NCBI GenBank assembly: GCA_900757615.1
Contig: CAAEON010000032.1
Location: 1 to 31,262, forward strand
Direction: 5' to 3'
DNA length: 31,262 bases
From: an uncultured Collinsella sp.
GTDB lineage: Bacteria > Actinomycetota > Coriobacteriia > Coriobacteriales > Coriobacteriaceae
Numbering within the stretch: the stretch's first letter is position 1; every line of letters starts with the position of its first letter. Shown piece after piece: positions 24,384 through 31,262 of the stretch. The notes beneath the pieces are model-generated. The model was not told the DNA's origin and did no database searches. It worked only from the letters and a program-made list of their open reading frames with translations. A program made the translations under genes and the position numbers.

Positions 24384-24410
24384 GGACAGGTTTATTTTGG
24401 CAGGTTTTAT
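24370..24410 (+). terminator. Terminator overlapping the degV 3' end; GGGACAGG in loop
   Basis: AACCTGCCAA (24370-24379) pairs perfectly with TTGGCAGGTT (24397-24406), followed by TTAT. The 17-base loop contains the degV stop codon and GGGACAGG (24383-24390). The left arm encodes the last residues of DegV, so the palindrome has replaced or formed the end of the gene. It belongs to the GGGACA palindrome set by its loop. Confidence 0.7.
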
Positions 24411-25096
24411 CTGGGCAAACATTAAGCGCTAACAAAAGCCCGTTTGGCAAGACCGGACATGCCGGTCAGTCGAACGACCGAGGTGCGCCCAGCCACAGCA
24501 AAGCCATCACGCCGGCGTGCTCCAACTCAAGGCGCGCCGGCATCTCTTTAGGAATGGCGGCGGTAAAGGGGCTGTTATGGCCGAAAAGCTGCGAACCGCT
24601 TCCCATTACGCCGCAACTTCATTGCCGCTCAACTACCTAATCGAGATTTCGAAGGCCATCGACGCTTTATCCAGCCCCCTTGCGATACCCCTTGGTCAAA
24701 AAATGGCAAATATGAGTACTGTTACCAATTTAGTCGCAGCGAAATCTGGCTGAATTTGCTTTCTTCTGCCGATTTTGAGCGCCGTAAAGTCCCGAATCGC
24801 CGTGGTTAGGGGGTTGGTTATATTCGATTTCACTCGATTGGTCTTAAATACTTTCCAGATGATATGTTACTGCTCAAACCACAGTACTCATATTTGCCAT
24901 TTTTTGCCCACAGGGTCTATTCGAGGATAGTTTCCTGCGCCTCCAGCCCACCTCATGGCCGCCAAAACCCATTCAGCAACAGCTACCGCACATTTTGACA
25001 TCAGCCAAACACCACTCACGGAGCTGTACTCCGCTATCACCGAACCAAAATCAGAGTCGAGTCCCTTAAAAATCAAAATAACGTACCCTCATTTCA
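24411..25096. other. Noncoding accessory stretch containing a MITE-like element
   Basis: No gene I can support in about 690 bases. 24411-24692 holds short palindromes (ACCGG-ACATG-CCGGT near 24461, CACGCCGGCGTG near 24511) and might be decayed coding sequence. 24693-24910 is the inverted-repeat element listed separately. 24911-25096 is AT-richer leader sequence to the primase-helicase, with no clear promoter or ribosome site. Confidence 0.5.
24693..24910. mobile_element. MITE-like element with 26-bp perfect terminal inverted repeats
   Basis: 24697-24722 (starts CAAAAAATGGCAAATATG) and 24881-24906 are perfect 26-base inverted copies. Adding three outer pairs after one mismatch gives arms 24693-24722 and 24881-24910. 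The 158-base interior has no open frame and no internal similarity to the arms. Size, long terminal repeats and lack of coding fit a nonautonomous miniature element. I could not identify a clear target duplication; the flanks continue an imperfect inverted match (ATACCCC against ATAGACCC). No transposase is in the window. Confidence 0.65.
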
Positions 25097-28000
25097 ATGA
25101 ACTCCGACAAGAACGGCATTTACATGAGCACCGTCACGCATCAATACGCCCTCATCGGGGGTACGCTATTCCAATTCAAGAAAACCGTCGCCCATGTATC
25201 GGAGCCGCACAGCCAAATCGTCATCTGCGGCAACGGTCCAGACATCCGTTACGCAACACTGGAAGAATGGGAGAAAGCTGGCGAATCTTTCGATAGACGG
25301 GCACAGGTCGAAGGAATCGTCACCAGTGCGAGCCCAGCGCGCGACAAACTGGAACTCTTTCGCAATCTCTTTACTGGCCGCAAAGATGTTTACGCTCATG
25401 GGTACCGCAGAAAAGACGGGGGCATCGGCTATACACCCGCCTGCGCAAATGAATGGAAGGCAGGCATTTGCCCCAAAGTAAATCGTCAGAAAACCAAATG
25501 CGCGGAATGCGGCAACCGCATCTTCCCCAAGCTGAGCGATGCCGCGATCATCGCCCATTTCAAAGGCAACGACGACAGGCTCCGAGACGTCATAGGTCAA
25601 TACGTTCTCGATAGTGACAGTAACACAAAAGTCCTGGTCATCGACTTTGACGGAGCCGATTGGAAAGAAGCGACAAACGCCATTCGGCTTGTCGCAAAAA
25701 ACCATGGGATCGATGCTGCAGTCGAGCGATCGAGATCAGGTAACGGCGCACATGTCTGGTTTTTCTTCCTAGAGCTCACCAGCGCAAAGATCGCACGAGA
25801 ATTTGGAAGCAGCCTTATCACCGAAGCGGCGGCGCTCAACAAGACAATCACCTTTGAAGCTTTTGACCGGATGCTGCCCGCGCAGTCCACCATTCCTGAG
25901 GGCGGCTTCGGAAATCTCATAGCACTGCCTTTTCAAGGAAAAGCGCAGCGAAAAGGGAACAGTGTATTTGTTGACGAGCAATTTGAGCCCTTTCCCGATC
26001 AATGGCTTTACCTTTCACAAATTCAGCTGGTTCCACATGCAACGGTGCAAAATCTAATCGAAAGCATCGACAATAAACCGCATGGAATATCAGCTGCAGT
26101 GGCGGGAAACACCGCCGCGCCACATTCTCAGAGGCCGCGAAAGCGGCTTCCGCTCACGCTGCAGGACTTCCCGTCATCGCTACCCGTCACGCAAGCCGAT
26201 ATGCTCTACATAACCGAAAGATCTCTGAGCCCGGCCGCCCAGATGGAGGTTCGCAGGCTTGCAACATTTGCCAACCCGGAATTCTTCCGTGCCCAATCAA
26301 TGCACCAATCAGTATTTGGCAAACCGCGGTACATAGACCTCAGTGAACTTAGAGATGGCTGCGTTGCGATTCCCAGAGGCTGTAAAGCTCAACTCGAGCG
26401 GCTGCTTCAAGAAGTCGGCGCTTCTGCTCACTATTCAGACAAGCGCATGTCGGGCAATCCAATTGTGATGACATTTAAAGGGGCTCTTCGCCCTGAACAG
26501 CAAATTGCCGCCGAACAGATGCTCAACTATGAAGACGGGATCATGTCCGCGCCGACGGGTTTCGGGAAAACCGTCATTGGGGCCTATCTTATTGCTGCCA
26601 TCGGTCTTCCAACGCTTGTCATCGTTCCCAAGACTGCGCTCATTGCCCAATGGAAATCCCAGCTCGAACGGTTTATCGACATTACGGATAACAGAAAGCC
26701 AGTTCGAACCCCAAAAGGACGAATCAGTAAAAGGCAGCCTCCGCTCATTGGCCAAATCGGAGGAGGCAAAACCACCATAAGCCATCTCATCGACATTGCT
26801 TCATTCCAGTCTCTGTCCAGCAAGGACCCCCAGACCGGAGAACCAATAGCCAAGGAGTTCGTTCGTGATTACGGCCTCATCATCTGTGATGAATGTCACC
26901 ATGCAGCCGCACCACAGCTTGAGCTCGTCCTCAAATCCGCTCCAGCCAAATATGTATACGGCCTTTCCGCGACGCCCGAACGCTCGGACGGACTCACGCG
27001 AGCACTCTCAATGCTCTGCGGCCCGCTTCGCCATGTCATTGATCCAAAAACGCAAGCAATCCAACAGGGAATTCAGCGCGTTGTTAGGCCGCGTTTTACC
27101 GGAGTTCGACTACCCGCCTACGAACCAGGGGCGTCCTTTAATCAAGTTCTCGATCTCCTGTGTGCGCACACAGCGAGAAACGAAGCAATTGTCGACGATG
27201 CCCTCGAGACCGCGTCAAACGGTCGACATCCGCTTGTGCTATCCAAAAGGAAAAAACATGCCGAAGAGCTATGTAGGCTGCTTCAAAGCCGCGGACACGA
27301 ACCTATACTCTTAACCGGAGAAATCGACGCCAAAGAAAGAAAGGCAATACTGAACAGCCTTCCCGGCTTCGAGCATGAGCATCGAATTATCATCGCAACC
27401 GAAGGCCTTCTGGGCGAGGGTTTCGACCTGTCTTACCTTGACACTCTGCTCATTGCCACACCGATATCTTGGGACGGCAGCATAACGCAGCAGGCAGGCA
27501 GGCTACATAGAAGTCACGAGGGCAAGCAGCGGGTTGAGATATTCGACTATGTTGATTTGTCGATACCCATGCTCGCGCACATGTACCAGAAGAGACTCAA
27601 GACCTACGCCAAGCTGGGGTATGAAGTCTTTGCAGCAAATGACAACAAACGGGCCGATCAAAACATCCTCGTTAGGCCGGCAAGGGCCGTGGAGGCCTTA
27701 GCAAATGACATCGAGCGCGCAACGAAAAGCATTTTTATTGCCGCGCCCTACGCATCCGCTGCATGCCTCGCAAAGCTCGCTGCCGTACTCACAGGCGCCG
27801 CCGCCCGTGGGATTGCCCTTGAGATTTCAATTGCCTCGACTCCGCACAATGACGTGAAAGCGATTTTTACCGAGATGAACGTCGACTATTCCATCAAAGC
27901 CGAAGGGCGCCTGCGCGCGTCAGTAATTGACGAGGAAACCGTCTGGTACGGAACTATCCCGTTACTGGCCTTTCCTAAGAAAGAGGACTGCAGCATCCGT

Positions 28001-28108
28001 TTCAAAAGCAGCGAAGTTGCAGCCGAGCTTTTAAGCGAAATCCAGCGAAGAGGAGAACTGGAGGTCGCAGCCACGAACGGGACGTCTCCAACAGTTACGG
28101 TGGAATAG
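25097..28108 (+). CDS. TOTE-type archaeo-eukaryotic primase / SF2 helicase fusion
   Basis: 1003 residues. The domain order is: an N-terminal zinc-binding region with Cys116, 125, 135 and 138; an archaeo-eukaryotic primase core with IDFDG (Asp183, Asp185), RSRSGNGAHVW (His219) and GGFGNLIALPFQ; a linker; an SF2 helicase with APTGFGKT (485-492), DECHH (598-602), SATPERSDG and QQAGRLHR; and a C-terminal phospholipase-D-like domain (about 870-985). This is the layout of the TOTE conflict-system primases described by Aravind and colleagues. In the last domain the usual HxK...D reads RLR...D (938-945), so catalysis there is probably lost. Start uncertain: 25097 or 25124, neither with a ribosome site. 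Lower GC than the core genes suggests transfer. Confidence 0.88.
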   Translation: MNSDKNGIYMSTVTHQYALIGGTLFQFKKTVAHVSEPHSQIVICGNGPDIRYATLEEWEKAGESFDRRAQVEGIVTSASPARDKLELFRNLFTGRKDVYAHGYRRKDGGIGYTPACANEWKAGICPKVNRQKTKCAECGNRIFPKLSDAAIIAHFKGNDDRLRDVIGQYVLDSDSNTKVLVIDFDGADWKEATNAIRLVAKNHGIDAAVERSRSGNGAHVWFFFLELTSAKIAREFGSSLITEAAALNKTITFEAFDRMLPAQSTIPEGGFGNLIALPFQGKAQRKGNSVFVDEQFEPFPDQWLYLSQIQLVPHATVQNLIESIDNKPHGISAAVAGNTAAPHSQRPRKRLPLTLQDFPSSLPVTQADMLYITERSLSPAAQMEVRRLATFANPEFFRAQSMHQSVFGKPRYIDLSELRDGCVAIPRGCKAQLERLLQEVGASAHYSDKRMSGNPIVMTFKGALRPEQQIAAEQMLNYEDGIMSAPTGFGKTVIGAYLIAAIGLPTLVIVPKTALIAQWKSQLERFIDITDNRKPVRTPKGRISKRQPPLIGQIGGGKTTISHLIDIASFQSLSSKDPQTGEPIAKEFVRDYGLIICDECHHAAAPQLELVLKSAPAKYVYGLSATPERSDGLTRALSMLCGPLRHVIDPKTQAIQQGIQRVVRPRFTGVRLPAYEPGASFNQVLDLLCAHTARNEAIVDDALETASNGRHPLVLSKRKKHAEELCRLLQSRGHEPILLTGEIDAKERKAILNSLPGFEHEHRIIIATEGLLGEGFDLSYLDTLLIATPISWDGSITQQAGRLHRSHEGKQRVEIFDYVDLSIPMLAHMYQKRLKTYAKLGYEVFAANDNKRADQNILVRPARAVEALANDIERATKSIFIAAPYASAACLAKLAAVLTGAAARGIALEISIASTPHNDVKAIFTEMNVDYSIKAEGRLRASVIDEETVWYGTIPLLAFPKKEDCSIRFKSSEVAAELLSEIQRRGELEVAATNGTSPTVTVE

Positions 28109-28171
28109 GGGCTGTTTTAGCCAATCGGCCGCGAATCAATCCCTATTTCCCCGCGAAACATAAGCGAGCAA

Positions 28172-28480
28172 TCAGCCCTGCGGGCCCTGAAATAACTCCT
28201 CATGCGAGCCCATTCTCACCAGTCGGATCACAGGATTAGTCTTATGCGGCAAGTACAGAACGACCACATCGACCAAGCCATCGGATAGATGGAAATCGAT
28301 GTGGCCGTTGTAGTTGCCGCCCGGGTTTGAAAGCTCGTGGGCACCATATTCCGCGGGAAGCGAGCCGTGAGCCGCAAGCTCTGCGACCGCCGCCTTAAAC
28401 TCGGTTTTTAGCTGCGGATGGATGCGCATCGCCCGTTTGTAATCCGCCTTAAACTGAGCCTCGACCTTAATCTCAAACAT
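28172..28480 (-). CDS. yafQ: YafQ-family (RelE/ParE superfamily) toxin
   Basis: 102 residues with the RelE/ParE fold order of YafQ: the opening EIKVEAQFKADYKRA, a helical pair, then the sheet with HELSNPGGNYNGHIDFHL, DVVVLYLPH and the end RMGSHEELF. The His and Phe of SHEELF match the C-terminal catalytic His and Phe of YafQ. The Asp-Trp of the E. coli enzyme is not obvious. It should cleave mRNA at the ribosome when free of antitoxin. It starts two bases after the antitoxin stop, the usual coupling for this pair. Confidence 0.88.
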   Translation of the reverse strand: MFEIKVEAQFKADYKRAMRIHPQLKTEFKAAVAELAAHGSLPAEYGAHELSNPGGNYNGHIDFHLSDGLVDVVVLYLPHKTNPVIRLVRMGSHEELFQGPQG

Positions 28481-28482
28481 CG

Positions 28483-28782
28483 CTAGTCCTCATCGAGGAA
28501 TGATATAAGCTCATCAGCGTTATTGAATGACGGGCTGTCGTCCGGCAGAATCCCCAACTCATGAGCTTCGGCGATCACCATGGCACGCCTCGTTGCCTCG
28601 TTGGGCACCTCCGCCCTTCCTACGATCTCAAAAGGAATCTTTCGTTGATTTACCAGCTGCCGAACAGCAAGGTTGAGATACGAATTGAGACTCAGACCAA
28701 CCGTATCCAAAAACTCAGTCGCCTGTTCCTTGAGCCCCTCTTCGATGCGAACCGTCGTAGGCTTAACCGTTGCAGTAGACAT
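28483..28782 (-). CDS. dinJ: RelB/DinJ-family antitoxin
   Basis: 99 residues. The N-terminus TVRIEEGLKEQATEFLDTVGLSLNSYLNLAVRQL is a ribbon-helix-helix DNA-binding domain, split here by description as a strand (TVRIEE) and two helices (about 15-45). The C-terminal half (NEATRRAMVIAEAHE and the acidic FNNADELISFLDED) would wrap the toxin. GGAGG stands seven bases before the ATG. Three matching half-sites upstream (28809-28860) fit autorepression by the antitoxin and its toxin complex. Confidence 0.9.
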   Translation of the reverse strand: MSTATVKPTTVRIEEGLKEQATEFLDTVGLSLNSYLNLAVRQLVNQRKIPFEIVGRAEVPNEATRRAMVIAEAHELGILPDDSPSFNNADELISFLDED

Positions 28783-28808
28783 ACGCGACCTCCTCGCCTC
28801 GTCTTTTG

Positions 28809-28860
28809 CATCAGTATACCCAGTTTAGATGGCATACTGATGTTAAATAGCATCAGTATG
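28809..28860. promoter_or_regulatory. Operator repeats of the toxin-antitoxin pair
   Basis: CATCAGTAT occurs at 28809-28817, inverted as CATACTGATG at 28833-28842, and again as CATCAGTATG at 28851-28860. The last two form a perfect 10-base dyad with an 8-base spacer. On the minus strand a TATACT at 28818-28813 could be the -10 box. This arrangement is typical of RHH antitoxin binding sites. Confidence 0.78.
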
Positions 28861-28894
28861 CCGTTCACATTACTATAACAACAGTCACAGCACC

Positions 28895-29653
28895 CTACAT
28901 CAGCCCGCTCAGGGCAATGTCGACGGCCTCGTTGAGGTCGTCGGTGATGTGCACAAGCTCCGGATCGAGCGGGCTAATCATATCGGCGTCCATCACCGGG
29001 CCGTTGAGCCAGTCGAACAGACCCTGCCAGTACTCGGTGCCCACCAGCACGAGCGGCATGCGCTTTACCTTGTGCGTCTGCACCAGCGTGAGCACCTCGA
29101 ACATCTCGTCGAGCGTGCCAAACCCGCCGGGAAACACAATAGCGCCCGAGCTGTATTTGACGAACATAGTCTTGCGCACAAAGAAGTAACGGAAGTCCAT
29201 GCCAAGGTTCACGTATTTGTTGAGCCCGTGCTCGTGCGGAAGCTCGATACCCAAGCCGACCGACTTGCCGTTGACACTCGCCGCTCCCCTGTTGGCCGCC
29301 TCCATGACGCCGGGACCGCCGCCGGTGATAACCGCCACGCCGCGCTGGGCGATCTTGCGACCGACCGTGCGCGCCGCCTTGTAGAGCGGATCGGTCTTGG
29401 GCGTGCGGGCGCTACCGAAGATGGTCACCGCAGGACCAAGCTCGGCAAGCGCGCCAAAGCCATCGACAAACTCTGCCTGGATGCGCAGCACGCGCCAGGG
29501 GTCAGCATGCAGCCAGTCGGTTGAATCCTCGGGCGCCAGCAGGTTGGCGTAGGTGTTGTCCTTAGGAATCATGGGGCCGCGCATGACCACGGGGCCGCGG
29601 CGGTACGTCTCGTCGTAGGCAGGCTCGCCCTCGACATTCTCGTTCTTAATCAT
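28895..29653 (-). CDS. LOG-family protein (TIGR00730, Rossmann fold)
   Basis: 253 residues from the ATG at 29653, with AGGAG seven bases upstream; the longer frame to 29725 crosses the terminator and is rejected. The nucleotide-binding AVITGGGPGVMEAANRGA and the family signature PGGFGTLDEMFE, with the catalytic Arg/Glu context, mark the LOG/lysine-decarboxylase-like family. Members release a base from a nucleoside monophosphate. Plant and some bacterial forms act on cytokinin nucleotides, and bacterial PpnN acts on purine and pyrimidine nucleotides. About 80 N-terminal residues precede the Rossmann core. It is downstream of tgt and separated from it by a terminator. Confidence 0.9.
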   Translation of the reverse strand: MIKNENVEGEPAYDETYRRGPVVMRGPMIPKDNTYANLLAPEDSTDWLHADPWRVLRIQAEFVDGFGALAELGPAVTIFGSARTPKTDPLYKAARTVGRKIAQRGVAVITGGGPGVMEAANRGAASVNGKSVGLGIELPHEHGLNKYVNLGMDFRYFFVRKTMFVKYSSGAIVFPGGFGTLDEMFEVLTLVQTHKVKRMPLVLVGTEYWQGLFDWLNGPVMDADMISPLDPELVHITDDLNEAVDIALSGLM

Positions 29654-29670
29654 GGGTACTCCTATCGAGA

Positions 29671-29716
29671 AAAAGAAAAATGGGCGGGGTCGACGCCATG
29701 CGTCAAACACCCGCCC
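29671..29716 (-). terminator. Intrinsic terminator downstream of tgt
   Basis: On the minus strand GGGCGGG (29716-29710) pairs with CCCGCCC (29688-29682), with GACGC/GCGTC stacked inside, followed by ATTTTTCTTTTT. It ends the tgt transcript and sits directly upstream of the LOG gene ribosome site. The 150 bases between it and tgt show nothing else. Confidence 0.85.
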
Positions 29717-29866
29717 GAGCATCAACTATTCGGTATGGTACCCACGATGCATCAAGCACTTGCAAGCTATCGGTCAGCGGTCGCGCAGCCGGTGTCAGCG
29801 AATGCGACGACCGGCTGGCGCTCGACCATTGCCGTTGCCCACGCTCTGCAAGCGTGTCTGTCGCCC

Positions 29867-31006
<1,140 letters not shown>

Positions 31007-31043
31007 AAACTGGAACTCCTTGGTTGCGGTTCATACGCAGACC

Positions 31044-31049
31044 ATTATA
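31044..31049 (-). promoter_or_regulatory. Probable -10 box of tgt
   Basis: TATAAT on the minus strand, 38 bases upstream of the tgt start codon. No good -35 match is visible at the usual distance. Confidence 0.5.
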
Positions 31050-31101
31050 CGAGCAACCATCGAACCGCACCGACTCGACAGAAACTGGCGCATTAAACAA
31101 C

Positions 31102-31130
31102 TAGTCGTTAGGGACATTCTTAAACGACTA
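31102..31130. repeat. Palindrome with GGGACA in loop (REP-like)
   Basis: TAGTCGTT (31102-31109) pairs perfectly with AACGACTA (31123-31130). The 13-base loop is AGGGACATTCTTA. It lies upstream of tgt in noncoding sequence and shares the GGGACA loop with the elements at 4455, 17121 and 24370. Confidence 0.6.
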
Positions 31131-31196
31131 CATCCAACAGCCAAGGTAACGCCGATGCTTTGTCAACGACAGACACTATGACCCAATCCGAGGGCA

Positions 31197-31239
31197 CTGA
31201 AAAGATAGGAGCCCCCGCTCGTGACCGCGGGTCGGGGCT
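31197..31239 (-). terminator. Likely terminator of a gene beyond the right edge
   Basis: On the minus strand AGCCCC (31239-31234) pairs with GGGGCT (31215-31210), with further GC pairing possible inside (CCCGC with GCGGG), followed by CCTATCTTTTC. It probably closes a minus-strand gene starting outside the window. The region 31131-31196 shows nothing. Confidence 0.5.
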
Positions 31240-31262
31240 GCGACAATGATGCTGAAGTGCCA

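Noticed and set aside
24098..24753. Plus-strand frames of 180 and 78 residues after degV
   Set aside because: The first overlaps degV out of frame; the second reads into the arm of the MITE-like element and has no ribosome site or recognisable motif.
31185..31262. C-terminal end of a minus-strand gene at the right edge
   Set aside because: A 26-codon open frame exists, but the likely terminator hairpin lies inside it, so coding is doubtful.

Overview
The window reads as a chromosomal segment of a high-GC coriobacterium. My best guess is Collinsella or a close relative, from the gene set, the roughly 60% GC codon use in the core genes, and protein and repeat styles I associate with that genus. 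This is recall-based inference; no database was searched. There are about 27 well-supported protein genes. I see no rRNA, tRNA or CRISPR array.

Layout. 90-3112: a predicted nuclease-fold protein, an M20 peptidase and a short DUF1015-like protein. 3242-5192 (minus): a nitroreductase followed by two tandem histidine phosphatases. 5428-6513 (plus): a DUF308 membrane protein abutting a DUF188/YaiI protein. 6533-7615 (minus): a putative manganese or heavy-metal exporter with a His-rich loop, divergent from a DEDDh exonuclease (7787-8755). 9090-10289: a second, lower-GC member of the nuclease-fold family. 10626-13399: a metal-resistance unit made of a SmtB/ArsR-type repressor, a free HMA domain and a P1B-type Zn/Cd ATPase. 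13416-13821: a gene-free stretch with a large perfect inverted repeat. 13822-14211: a DtxR/MntR-type regulator. 14423-17059: an ABC-F ATPase and a Cof-type HAD phosphatase. 17265-20919: the complete pstSCAB phosphate transporter. 21213-24383: a PepV-like dipeptidase, a HAD phosphatase and a DegV protein. 24411-28860: an accessory block with a MITE-like element, a 1003-residue TOTE-type primase-helicase and a YafQ-DinJ toxin-antitoxin pair. 28895-31006: a LOG-family protein and tgt.

Regulation can be read directly in several places. Three near-identical 20-bp operators lie at the promoters of the ArsR-family repressor and of the Zn/Cd ATPase. A palindrome beside the exporter promoter shares 16 of 22 bases with a site upstream of the DtxR/MntR-type gene 6.5 kb away, suggesting a small metal-efflux regulon. 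A possible PhoP box precedes pstS, and three half-sites precede the toxin-antitoxin pair.

The most unusual content is: the TOTE primase-helicase, whose C-terminal phospholipase-D-like domain lacks the catalytic His; the two divergent members of a predicted PD-(D/E)XK-like family; a dispersed set of small palindromes whose loops carry GGGACA; a 218-bp element with 26-bp perfect terminal inverted repeats; and a DtxR/MntR regulator with a hybrid metal-ligand set.
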